Shown piece after piece: positions 14,390 to 22,818 of a DNA stretch of 64,000 bases. The notes beneath the pieces were generated by a model. The model saw only the letters and a program-made list of their open reading frames with translations, had not been told where the DNA came from and did no database searches. Position 1 is the first letter of the stretch. Each line of letters starts with the position of its first letter. The position numbers and the translations under genes were made by a program. Source of the stretch: an uncultured Ruminococcus sp. (GTDB lineage: Bacteria > Bacillota > Clostridia > Lachnospirales > Lachnospiraceae); contig CAMMBV010000009.1 in NCBI GenBank assembly GCA_946494335.1, forward strand, positions 1 through 64,000. Direction: 5' to 3'.

Positions 14390-16743
14390 AACGTGAAATG
14401 AAACATTATCTGGATCTGGTATCTATATCGTCTTGTGTGCATAAAAAGCAAAGCCGTATGACGCGGGTCTGTATTCTTCTGGCGGTTTTTCTGATATCTT
14501 CCATATTCAGTATGGCAGATATGTGGATACAAAGCCAGATTTACCAGAGCATACAAAATGACGGAGGCTGGCATGCGGTATTTCAGGATCTGAATGCGAA
14601 TCAGATGGATATGATCGATTCCAGAGCAGAGGTAAAAGAATGTGCACGTTATGCAGTCACAAATTACAATCTGGACAGCGGCTGCCGGATAGGGACAAAA
14701 GAGACGGTTGTCGTCGGTTTTGATGAAAACCTGGTGGAGATGATACCTGGATTTGCCGCTGTGGACGGACATTTTCCGCAAAATGAAAAGGAAGCGGTGG
14801 TTACCGAAAGTCTGCGGATCCAGCAGGGTGTTCAGATTGGAGATACGGTTTTACTGGAAATACCCGGGGGCAATCTGTCTTTTACAGTAAGCGGGTTTAT
14901 GAAAACCGCATCTATGCTGACCAGTTCAGATGCGTTCGGGCTTGTGCTGAACATGGACGCTTATCGGAAATATTTTTCAGAGCAGACGGCAGAGAAAGAC
15001 TTTTCCTTTTATGTACAGTTTTCACCTTACTGCAGGATTCAGAAAACGATCACATCCATCTGTGAACAGCTGAATATTGATCCGGATACGGTGGGACAGA
15101 ATACCAAGCTTCTGGGACTGTTGTTTCAGAGTGAAGATTCCTATATGGTGCAGCTATATCTGGTTGCAGGGATACTGGCTGTCCTTGTGGCAGCAGCCGG
15201 AATTTTCATGATATCCGGCAGCATGAACAGTGATATCGCCAACCGTGTACAGTTTTTTGGACTTCTGCGCTGTCTGGGAGCGGACAGACATCAGGTCATT
15301 CGTTTTGTGCGGCGGGAGGCGCTTAACTGGTGCAGCCGCGCCATTCCTCTTGGACTTGGGATCAGTGTCATCACAGTGTGGCTGTTGTGCGCTGTCCTGC
15401 GAAAACTGAGTCCGCTGTATTTTGAGACGATGCCCCTGCTGGGAGTAAGCTGGATCGGTCTGGCGGCAGGCATTATTGTAGGGCTTCTGACGGTTCTTCT
15501 GGCGGCCCTTGCTCCGGCAAAAAGAGCATCCAGAGTTTCTCCTCTGACTGCCGTATCGGGGAACGACGGTACTGTGGCAGCGGTAAAAAAAGCTGCCACG
15601 ATGCGCGTTTTCTCTGTAGAAGCGGCACTTGGTGTTCACCATGCCAGAGGCAGCAGGAGAAATTTTCTTCTGATGACGGGCTCCTTTGCTTTCAGTATTA
15701 TCCTGTTCCTGAGCTTCAGTCCGGCCATTGATTTTATGAATCATGCATTAAAACCGCTTCAGCCCGGCACGGCGGATCTGTCTGTGGTAAGCAGTGAAAA
15801 CGAATGCTCTGTCCCACAAACCCTGGTCGGTGAATTGAAGGATAATCCGGCTGTGAAGCGGGTATACGGCAGAAGATTTGCTCGTCAGATACCCGTTCGG
15901 ACACAATCCGGCGCGTTTTCCCAGATTGATTTGATTTCTTATGAGGAAAATCAGTTTCACTGGGCAGGGGACGCCCTGATCGAAGGAAATCTGGAAGGAG
16001 CGGTCAGGGGAGAGGGTGTGCTGGGTATTTTTGACAGTCAGGGACGGATGGCTTTAGGAGAGCGGATTTTTATGCAGACACCAGCGGGAGAACGGGAGAT
16101 TGAGGTCTGCGGCCTTATTTCCGATCCGCCTTTTAATGCTTCGGAAAACTCCCGTATTATAATCTGTTCCGAGAAATTATTCGAAAAACTGACAGGAGAA
16201 ACAGATTATACAATTATTGATATGCAGCTTGTACCGGATGTCAAAGAGGAGGACGTACAGGCAATCCGTGAACTGGCAGGAGAAGGGATTCGTTTTGAGG
16301 ATAACAGGATGAGCAACAGTCAGATCCGGGGAGCGTATTATTCCTTTGCTCTGTTTTTCTACGGATTTCTTTTTATCATTGCAATGATATCTGTTTTTAA
16401 TATTATTAACAGTATTTCCATGAGTGTGGCCGCACGGCAGAAGCAGTACGGCGCCATGCGGGCTGTCGGAATGACCGCAGGTCAGGTAATAAAGATGATC
16501 GTATGGGAAACCATTACTTATATACTGTCCGGAAGTGTGACCGGATGTGTGCTCGGTCTGCTGCTTCATTATAAACTTTACGGAATGATCATTACGTCCC
16601 GATGGGGAGATTCCTGGCATTTTCCGGCCGCTGCAATTATTGTTATTCTTTGTGTAACGCTTATTGCCGCAGGGGCGGCTGTGTGGAATCCGGCCCGGAA
16701 GATACGCAGCATGTCAGTGGCCGATACGGTCAATGAGTTATAA
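14386..16743 (+). CDS. ABC transporter permease with two FtsX domains
   Basis: A 785-residue permease. A membrane helix near residues 25-45 leads to an outer domain of about 200 residues. Three helices follow (about 255-280, 310-335, 350-375) with the linker APAKRASRVSPLTAVSGN. The order then repeats: a helix near 425-445, a second outer domain, and three C-terminal helices ending PARKIRSMSVADTVNEL. This is the duplicated FtsX/MacB_PCD layout. It works with the ATPase at 13706. The substrate is not shown by sequence; regulation by the upstream two-component pair is likely. Confidence 0.9.
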   Translation: MKREMKHYLDLVSISSCVHKKQSRMTRVCILLAVFLISSIFSMADMWIQSQIYQSIQNDGGWHAVFQDLNANQMDMIDSRAEVKECARYAVTNYNLDSGCRIGTKETVVVGFDENLVEMIPGFAAVDGHFPQNEKEAVVTESLRIQQGVQIGDTVLLEIPGGNLSFTVSGFMKTASMLTSSDAFGLVLNMDAYRKYFSEQTAEKDFSFYVQFSPYCRIQKTITSICEQLNIDPDTVGQNTKLLGLLFQSEDSYMVQLYLVAGILAVLVAAAGIFMISGSMNSDIANRVQFFGLLRCLGADRHQVIRFVRREALNWCSRAIPLGLGISVITVWLLCAVLRKLSPLYFETMPLLGVSWIGLAAGIIVGLLTVLLAALAPAKRASRVSPLTAVSGNDGTVAAVKKAATMRVFSVEAALGVHHARGSRRNFLLMTGSFAFSIILFLSFSPAIDFMNHALKPLQPGTADLSVVSSENECSVPQTLVGELKDNPAVKRVYGRRFARQIPVRTQSGAFSQIDLISYEENQFHWAGDALIEGNLEGAVRGEGVLGIFDSQGRMALGERIFMQTPAGEREIEVCGLISDPPFNASENSRIIICSEKLFEKLTGETDYTIIDMQLVPDVKEEDVQAIRELAGEGIRFEDNRMSNSQIRGAYYSFALFFYGFLFIIAMISVFNIINSISMSVAARQKQYGAMRAVGMTAGQVIKMIVWETITYILSGSVTGCVLGLLLHYKLYGMIITSRWGDSWHFPAAAIIVILCVTLIAAGAAVWNPARKIRSMSVADTVNEL

Positions 16744-16749
16744 AGCGCC

Positions 16750-16778
16750 TTGCTGTAAGAAGAAAGTGATGGTAGAAT
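16750..16778 (+). promoter_or_regulatory. Promoter for the HicB-like gene
   Basis: TTGCTG (16750-16755) and TAGAAT (16773-16778) with a 17-base spacer, 36 bases before the gene. Confidence 0.5.
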
Positions 16779-16814
16779 AGGAGGCAGCTAAAAGAAGAAA
16801 GGAGACATCGGTAT

Positions 16815-17093
16815 ATGAAATTCATATATCCTGCAGTTATCAGAAAAAATGAAGCAGGGACATTTGATGCGTTTTTTCCGGATCTTGCATGCTGCCGCGC
16901 CAGCGGTGATACGCTGGAGGAAGCTGTAGACCGCGCCAATGAAGCGGCATACGACTGGCTGTATGTGGAATTGATGGAGGACGACGGCCAGCTTCCTCCT
17001 GTTTCCGATGTGGAAGATATGGAGCTTCTGGAAGGGGATGTGGTGAGAAATATCGCTGTAAATATACGTTTTACGGACGGATGGGACGAATAA
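16815..17093 (+). CDS. HicB-like protein (no HicA partner seen)
   Basis: A 92-residue protein with the HicB fold pattern: the N-terminal strand MKFIYPAVIRKNEAG, then FDAFFPDLACCRASGDTLEEA and DRANEAAYDWLY. HicB proteins carry a degraded RNase-H-like domain and normally neutralise the HicA mRNA nuclease. No HicA-sized gene is adjacent: the ABC permease ends 71 bases upstream and carB begins 100 bases downstream. There is also no clear C-terminal DNA-binding domain. It may be a solitary HicB-type protein with another role. AAAGGAG sits a few bases before ATG. Confidence 0.75.
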   Translation: MKFIYPAVIRKNEAGTFDAFFPDLACCRASGDTLEEAVDRANEAAYDWLYVELMEDDGQLPPVSDVEDMELLEGDVVRNIAVNIRFTDGWDE

Positions 17094-17120
17094 ATATGCA
17101 GGAAGAATTCCAAAACATCA

Positions 17121-17149
17121 TTGAACGTATTAAGGTTTTCATGTATAAT
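17121..17149 (+). promoter_or_regulatory. Strong sigma-A promoter for carB
   Basis: TTGAAC (17121-17126), 17 bases, consensus TATAAT (17144-17149). The leader is only about 38 bases, too short for a PyrR-type attenuator. Confidence 0.75.
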
Positions 17150-17193
17150 GTTCTGTGATAAAGGTAAGAAATTATACGAACGGAGGAATTGTG

Positions 17194-20100
17194 ATGGCCC
17201 AAAGAAAAGATATCCATAAAGTACTGATTATCGGTTCTGGTCCAATAATCATCGGACAAGCCTGTGAATTCGATTATTCAGGCACACAGGCCTGCAAAGC
17301 ATTGAAAAAACTGGGGTATGAAATTGTATTGGTCAACTCTAATCCGGCTACGATCATGACGGATCCGGAGACAGCTGACGTTACTTATATCGAACCGCTC
17401 AATGTGGAAAGACTTGAGCAGATTATCAAGAAAGAAAGGCCGGATGCTTTACTGCCAAATCTGGGAGGACAGTCAGGTCTTAATTTATGTTCGGAACTTT
17501 CCAAAGCAGGTGTTCTGGATAAATACGGTGTGCAGGTTATCGGCGTACAGGTAGACGCCATTGAACGTGGTGAAGACAGAATTGAATTTAAGAAAGCCAT
17601 GGGCAGACTGGGCATTGAGATGGCCAGAAGTGAAGTGGCGTACTCTGTGGATCAAGCGCTGAAAATCGCAGACGAACTGGGATATCCCGTTGTACTTCGT
17701 CCCGCATACACCATGGGAGGTGCCGGCGGCGGCCTGGTATATAATGTGGAGGAACTGAAAACGGTATGTGCCAGAGGTCTGCAGGCCAGTCTGGTGGGCC
17801 AGGTTCTGGTGGAGGAATCCATCCTGGGCTGGGAAGAGCTGGAGCTGGAAGTAGTCCGTGACTCCAAAAACAATATGATTACCGTCTGCTTTATTGAAAA
17901 TATCGATCCGCTGGGCGTACATACGGGCGATTCTTTCTGCTCTGCTCCCATGCTGACGATTTCAGAGGAAGTACAGAAACGTCTGCAGGAAAAATCTTAT
18001 AAAATTGTAGAATCTATCGAAGTAATCGGCGGAACCAACGTACAGTGGGCCCACGATCCCAAAACTGACCGGGATATCATCATTGAGATCAATCCCAGGA
18101 CTTCCCGTTCATCGGCGCTGGCTTCAAAAGCCACCGGTTTTCCCATTGCACTGGTGTCAGCCATGCTCGCAACGGGAATGACACTGGATGAGATTCCCTG
18201 CGGAAAATACGGTACACTGGACAAATATGTTCCCGATGGGGATTACGTTGTTATCAAATTTGCCCGCTGGGCTTTTGAAAAATTCAAAGGCGTTCAGGAC
18301 AAACTGGGTACGCAGATGCGCGCCGTAGGCGAAGTCATGAGCATCGGCAAAAATTTCAAAGAAGCATTTCAGAAGGCAATCCGCAGTCTGGAAACAGGAC
18401 GCTATGGCCTGGGACATGCGAAAAATCTGGATCAGAAATCAAAAGAAGATTTGCTCAAGCTTTTGATGACTCCCTCCAGCGAACGATATTTTGCCATGTA
18501 TGAAGCGTTAAGACAAGGCGCGACAGTAGACGAGATCCATGAAATCACCAAGGTGAAACATTACTTTATCCAGCAGATGAAAGAGCTGGTTGATGAAGAA
18601 GAAGCTCTGATGAAACACAAAGGACATCTTCCGGAAGACCAGATGCTGATTACGGCGAAAAAGGATGGATTTTCAGATAAATATTTAAGCCAGATTCTGG
18701 ATGTTGCAGAAGACGAAGTGAGAGAGAAGAGAATCTCCCTGGGCGTGGAAGAAGCCTGGGAGGGTGTTCACGTAAGCGGAACAAAGGACAGCGCTTACTA
18801 TTATTCCACCTACAACAGTGAAGACAAAAACCCGGTAAACGAAGAAAAACCCAAGATCATGATTCTGGGCGGCGGCCCGAACCGTATCGGACAGGGTATC
18901 GAGTTTGATTACTGCTGTGTTCATGCTTCGCTGGCCCTTAAAAAGCTGGGATTTGAGACTATCATCGTAAACTGTAATCCGGAAACGGTTTCCACAGATT
19001 ACGATACCTCTGACAAACTTTATTTTGAACCGCTGACCCTGGAAGATGTTCTGAGCATTTACAAAAAAGAAAAACCGGTTGGAGTCATTGCACAGTTCGG
19101 CGGACAGACACCGCTTAACCTGGCGGCGGATCTGGAGAAAAACGGTGTGAAGATTCTGGGAACCTCACCTTCTGTCATTGACCTGGCAGAGGACAGGGAT
19201 CTGTTCCGCGCCATGATGGATAAGCTGGAAATACCGATGCCCGAATCCGGTATGGCTGTCAACGTGGAAGAAGCGCTGCAGATCGCTGAAAATATCGGAT
19301 ATCCTGTCATGGTTCGTCCTTCTTACGTGCTGGGCGGCCGTGGAATGGAAGTGGTATATGATCCGGAGAGCATGACGGAATATATGAAAGCTGCAGTTGG
19401 CGTAACGCCGGACCGCCCGATTCTTATCGACCGGTTCTTAAGCCATGCCACAGAGTGCGAAGCAGATGCCATCAGCGATGGAACTCATGCATTCGTACCT
19501 GCCGTTATGGAGCATATTGAGCTGGCAGGCGTGCATTCCGGCGATTCCGCGTGTATCATTCCGTCCAAACATATTTCAGAAGAAAATCTGAAGACAATCA
19601 AGGAATACACAAGGAAGATCGCAGAAGAAATGCATGTCAAAGGATTGATGAACATGCAGTATGCTATTGAAAACGGAAAGGTTTACGTTCTGGAAGCCAA
19701 CCCAAGAGCATCCAGAACAGTGCCGCTGGTATCTAAGGTATGCAATATCCGCATGGTGCCGCTGGCCATTGATATTGTAACTTCCGAACTGACGGGAAGG
19801 CCATCACCGGTTTCCCAGCTGAAAGAACAGCATATCCCTTATTACGGTGTAAAAGAAGCGGTATTCCCGTTCAATATGTTCCAGGAAGTGGATCCGGTAC
19901 TGGGACCGGAAATGCGTTCTACCGGCGAGGTTCTCGGACTTTCCGCTCATTACGGCGAAGCCTTCTACAAGGCTCAGGAGGCTACACAGACAAAACTTCC
20001 GCTGGGAGGTAAAGTTCTGATTTCTGTCAATGATAAAGATAAGCCGGAAGTGGTGGAACTTGCAAAGGATTTTGCAGAAGAAGGTTTCCAGATCATAGCT

Positions 20101-20418
20101 TCCCGCAATACCTGCAAACTTCTTCAGGATGAAGGAATTGAGGCACAGATGATCAATAAGCTTCAGGAAGGCAGACCCAATATGCTGGATCTGATTACCA
20201 ACGGGGAGGTTGATCTGATTATCAATACGCCTGTGGGACGTGAAAGACAGTGGGATGACAGTTATCTGCGGAAAACAGCCATCAAGAAAAAGGTTCCTTA
20301 CATGACCACGATTGCCGCTGCCAAAGCAACCATCAGCGGAATTAAATCGATGAAACATTACGGCGGAAGTGAAGTGCGCTCCTTACAGGAACTGCACAGC
20401 CAGATTAAAGACAAATAA
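17194..20418 (+). CDS. carB: Carbamoyl-phosphate synthase large subunit
   Basis: 1074 residues, the usual CarB length. It makes carbamoyl phosphate from bicarbonate, ammonia and two ATP for arginine and pyrimidine synthesis. Two homologous ATP-grasp halves are seen, each with VLIIGSGPIIIGQACEFDYS- or ILGGGPNRIGQGIEFDY-type starts and conserved PRTSRSSALASKATG and PRASRTVPLVSKV segments. A methylglyoxal-synthase-like allosteric domain fills the C-terminus. ATG 17194 follows GGAGGAATT. The small subunit gene carA, normally directly upstream, is not in the window. The unit has its own promoter and terminator, so it is monocistronic. Confidence 0.97.
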   Translation: MAQRKDIHKVLIIGSGPIIIGQACEFDYSGTQACKALKKLGYEIVLVNSNPATIMTDPETADVTYIEPLNVERLEQIIKKERPDALLPNLGGQSGLNLCSELSKAGVLDKYGVQVIGVQVDAIERGEDRIEFKKAMGRLGIEMARSEVAYSVDQALKIADELGYPVVLRPAYTMGGAGGGLVYNVEELKTVCARGLQASLVGQVLVEESILGWEELELEVVRDSKNNMITVCFIENIDPLGVHTGDSFCSAPMLTISEEVQKRLQEKSYKIVESIEVIGGTNVQWAHDPKTDRDIIIEINPRTSRSSALASKATGFPIALVSAMLATGMTLDEIPCGKYGTLDKYVPDGDYVVIKFARWAFEKFKGVQDKLGTQMRAVGEVMSIGKNFKEAFQKAIRSLETGRYGLGHAKNLDQKSKEDLLKLLMTPSSERYFAMYEALRQGATVDEIHEITKVKHYFIQQMKELVDEEEALMKHKGHLPEDQMLITAKKDGFSDKYLSQILDVAEDEVREKRISLGVEEAWEGVHVSGTKDSAYYYSTYNSEDKNPVNEEKPKIMILGGGPNRIGQGIEFDYCCVHASLALKKLGFETIIVNCNPETVSTDYDTSDKLYFEPLTLEDVLSIYKKEKPVGVIAQFGGQTPLNLAADLEKNGVKILGTSPSVIDLAEDRDLFRAMMDKLEIPMPESGMAVNVEEALQIAENIGYPVMVRPSYVLGGRGMEVVYDPESMTEYMKAAVGVTPDRPILIDRFLSHATECEADAISDGTHAFVPAVMEHIELAGVHSGDSACIIPSKHISEENLKTIKEYTRKIAEEMHVKGLMNMQYAIENGKVYVLEANPRASRTVPLVSKVCNIRMVPLAIDIVTSELTGRPSPVSQLKEQHIPYYGVKEAVFPFNMFQEVDPVLGPEMRSTGEVLGLSAHYGEAFYKAQEATQTKLPLGGKVLISVNDKDKPEVVELAKDFAEEGFQIIASRNTCKLLQDEGIEAQMINKLQEGRPNMLDLITNGEVDLIINTPVGRERQWDDSYLRKTAIKKKVPYMTTIAAAKATISGIKSMKHYGGSEVRSLQELHSQIKDK

Positions 20419-20437
20419 AAAGCAAATGGAAGGCATG

Positions 20438-20482
20438 ACCTCCCGGAGTCAGAATGAGATCTGACTCCGGGAGGTTTAATAG
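20438..20482 (+). terminator. Intrinsic terminator after carB
   Basis: Perfect 16-base arms (20438-20453 and 20460-20475) with a 6-base loop, followed by TTAATAG. The stem is GC-rich. Confidence 0.8.
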
Positions 20483-20554
20483 TATATTAAAAAAATTTAT
20501 CCTGGTGCAAAAAATATAAAAAATTTAAATATTTTTGCATTTGAGTGCATAAAC

Positions 20555-20583
20555 TTGAACAACAACAAAGATTATGCTATACT
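20555..20583 (+). promoter_or_regulatory. Promoter for the AAA ATPase gene
   Basis: TTGAAC (20555-20560) and TATACT (20578-20583), spaced 17 bases, 25 bases before the start. A near-palindromic AT-rich stretch (about 20506-20540) lies just upstream; its role is unclear. Confidence 0.65.
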
Positions 20584-20607
20584 GTGGAAAGCAAGGAGGG
20601 CTGACCA

Positions 20608-21945
20608 ATGATTGGTTCTCATGAACTGAAAGAAAGAAATCTTTATCTGAATAAACTGATTGCTTTTCAGGATACGGAACCGGTAAAAATTGTTACCGGT
20701 ATCCGCCGCTGCGGTAAATCCAGTCTTTTAAAATTGATGGTTGCTCATTTAAAAGAAAATGGAATCAGGGATGAACAAATTATAGAAATAAACTTTGAAT
20801 CACATGCATTCAAAAAGATGACAGGCGATAATTTATATGATTATGTAAAAGAGCATGTACATCCACAGAAAAGGATGTATCTTTTTTTCGATGAAGTACA
20901 AAGAGTGACTGGCTGGGAAGATGCTGTCAATTCCTTCCGTGTGGATTTTGACTGCGACATCTATATAACAGGGTCTAATGCTTATCTGCTTTCATCAGAA
21001 TATTCCACATATTTATCAGGAAGATCGGTGGAAATAAAAATGCTCCCGCTGTCTTTTCGTGAGTTTCTTTTGTTTCATGATTTTGAACTCAAGGAAACAA
21101 GGAGTGCGCTGGGCGGCACACGCAGACAGGTGTTTGATAAAAGCGGCGAGCGTTATGAACTGCGGGAGGTGTTTGATGCATACATGCGCTTCGGTGGAAT
21201 GCCAGGCATTGCCGATGCAGGTCTTGATCAGGAAAAAGCTATGGTTTTGCTAGATGGAATTTATTCGACTGTCGTCATGCGTGATATTCTGGAACGCGAA
21301 AAACGAAGGGGGCAAAAACGTATTACTGATCCGATTCTGCTGCGTAAGATTATCCTGTTTCTGGCTGATAATATCGGCAGCAATGTTTCCGTTTCCTCTA
21401 TTGGGAATATACTGGTAAATGAAGGCCTTTTGGAGGAGGGAAAACGGAAAGGCAGGCCGAGTGCCCATACGGTTCAGGCATACGTAAATGCACTTTTGGA
21501 ATCCTTTTTCTTTTATGATATTAAGCGTTTCGATATTAAAGGAAAAGAATATCTGCGAACCCTTGGAAAATACTATATTGTGGATATCGGTCTGCGAAAT
21601 TACCTTTTGGGATTCCGCAATCGTGACAGCGGCCATGCTCTGGAAAATATTGTATACTTTGAACTCCTGCGCCGGGGCTACGATGTTGCCATTGGAAAGG
21701 TAGACAACAGTGAAGTGGATTTTATAGCAACCAGGATGGACGACAAACTGTATGTGCAGGTGACGGAATCTATGCTCAGTGAGGATACACGGCGAAGGGA
21801 ACTGGCTCCTTTGCAGAAAATCAATGATAACTACGAAAAAATTGTATTAACGCTGGATACAGGAATAGATTCTTCATATGAAGGGATAAAATCTGTCAAT
21901 CTGATGGATTGGTTAGTTGAAAGGAGGTCTCGAAATGAGATTTGA
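20608..21945 (+). CDS. AAA_14/DUF4143 family ATP-binding protein
   Basis: 445 residues. The N-terminal P-loop ATPase has Walker A GIRRCGKSSLL (about residues 31-41), Walker B MYLFFDEVQ and a sensor-like ITGSNAYLLS. The C-terminal DUF4143 part (about 200-400) has the nuclease-like ALENIVYFELLRRGYDV and EVDFIA. These proteins are widespread in Clostridia and Bacteroidetes and their role is unknown. Some are suspected of DNA-related or defence functions. The start is set by AAGGAGGG eight bases upstream. The next gene overlaps by 11 bases. Confidence 0.85.
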   Translation: MIGSHELKERNLYLNKLIAFQDTEPVKIVTGIRRCGKSSLLKLMVAHLKENGIRDEQIIEINFESHAFKKMTGDNLYDYVKEHVHPQKRMYLFFDEVQRVTGWEDAVNSFRVDFDCDIYITGSNAYLLSSEYSTYLSGRSVEIKMLPLSFREFLLFHDFELKETRSALGGTRRQVFDKSGERYELREVFDAYMRFGGMPGIADAGLDQEKAMVLLDGIYSTVVMRDILEREKRRGQKRITDPILLRKIILFLADNIGSNVSVSSIGNILVNEGLLEEGKRKGRPSAHTVQAYVNALLESFFFYDIKRFDIKGKEYLRTLGKYYIVDIGLRNYLLGFRNRDSGHALENIVYFELLRRGYDVAIGKVDNSEVDFIATRMDDKLYVQVTESMLSEDTRRRELAPLQKINDNYEKIVLTLDTGIDSSYEGIKSVNLMDWLVERRSRNEI

Positions 21946-22480
21946 AATAATTGAAGATTATATTACTCAGTTTCCCATTTACCAGTATGCACTTTTAAGC
22001 AGTGAAAAGCTGGAGTTTTCCGACAAGGTAAGGACTATCTGTAAACGGGAATGTCCCCGGTATGGAAACTCATGGTCCTGTCCTCCGGCGGTGGGCAGTG
22101 TGGAAAAATGTCGGGAAACCTGTCTGAAATATCCAAAGGTTCTGCTGTTTTCCTCCGTGGCTGAGGTCGCGGATTACTCTGATATGGAAAGAAACCTGAA
22201 AACGAAGCAGGAACATGAACTGATTACCAGAAAAATCGAGAAATTTCTGCGTATCAACGGAGTTCCCTGCTACACGCTCTCAACGGATTCCTGTTCTTAC
22301 TGCGAAAAATGTACATATCCAAAGAAAACATGTGCCCACCCGGAAATTATGCATCCGTGCATTGAAAGTCATGGGATTGTACTGACCAACACCATCGAAC
22401 AAAATCAGATGGATTATTTTCTGGGGGAAAATATGATTCTGTGGTTCAGCCTTATTTTCATGGAGTCTGCTGATGCATAA
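21935..22480 (+). CDS. DUF2284 cysteine-rich, probably metal-binding protein
   Basis: A 181-residue protein rich in paired cysteines: CKRECPRYGNSWSCPPA near residue 38, and SCSYCEKCTYPKKTCAHPE with MHPCIES near 120-145. The pattern fits an Fe-S or zinc protein of the DUF2284 family, often annotated as predicted metal-binding protein. AAAGGAGG (21920-21927) sets ATG 21935, inside the end of the ATPase gene, so the two are translationally coupled. No enzyme activity can be assigned. Confidence 0.85.
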   Translation: MRFEIIEDYITQFPIYQYALLSSEKLEFSDKVRTICKRECPRYGNSWSCPPAVGSVEKCRETCLKYPKVLLFSSVAEVADYSDMERNLKTKQEHELITRKIEKFLRINGVPCYTLSTDSCSYCEKCTYPKKTCAHPEIMHPCIESHGIVLTNTIEQNQMDYFLGENMILWFSLIFMESADA

Positions 22481-22502
22481 ATGAGTTCCCGGTTCATATA
22501 CT
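22475..22502 (+). promoter_or_regulatory. Candidate sigma-E (sporulation) promoter for yqfC
   Basis: CATATACT (22495-22502) matches the sigma-E -10 consensus CATACAMT at seven of eight positions. GCATAAA (22475-22481) is a fair -35, spaced 13 bases. In Bacillus subtilis yqfC belongs to the sigma-E regulon. The predicted start near 22509 fits the TTG start of yqfC. Confidence 0.5.
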
Positions 22503-22529
22503 GTATAATAAATGCCGGGAGATAAGCAA

Positions 22530-22802
22530 TTGAAAAAAATCCGTGCTCTGCGAAGTGAGTTCCTGGACTCGCTGCAGATACCAAAAGACCTGGCTTTTCA
22601 GGAGTCGCTGGTTACATGCAGCGGGTGCAGTGAGATACTGGTGGAAAACTACCGGAAAATCCTGGAATATCAGAACAGCTGTATCCGCATCCTTTTAAAA
22701 AGAGGGAAAATGCGCATAGAGGGAGACAATCTGTCCATTGTCTATTACAGCAGAGATGAAATGAAAGTTACCGGATTCATTCAGGCTGTCTTTTTTGAAT
22801 AA
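22530..22802 (+). CDS. yqfC: Sporulation protein YqfC (YabP/YqfC family)
   Basis: A 90-residue protein. The C-terminal block RILLKRGKMRIEGDNLSIVY with DEMKVTGFI is the YabP/YqfC signature. The family acts in the mother cell during spore formation; its molecular role is not settled. TTG 22530 is preferred: GGGAG lies eight bases upstream, and the probable sigma-E transcript begins near 22509. ATG 22512 would be almost leaderless. yqfD follows directly, as in other spore formers. Confidence 0.85.
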   Translation: MKKIRALRSEFLDSLQIPKDLAFQESLVTCSGCSEILVENYRKILEYQNSCIRILLKRGKMRIEGDNLSIVYYSRDEMKVTGFIQAVFFE

Positions 22803-22818
22803 AGTATGGGGTGAAAAT

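Noticed and set aside
14389..16743. Several minus-strand frames of 100-196 codons within the ABC permease gene.
   Set aside because: All are antisense shadows with low-complexity composition and no ribosome sites.
20506..20540. AT-rich near-palindrome upstream of the AAA ATPase promoter.
   Set aside because: Arms differ by one A and are almost pure A/T, so chance symmetry is likely; no regulator is evident.
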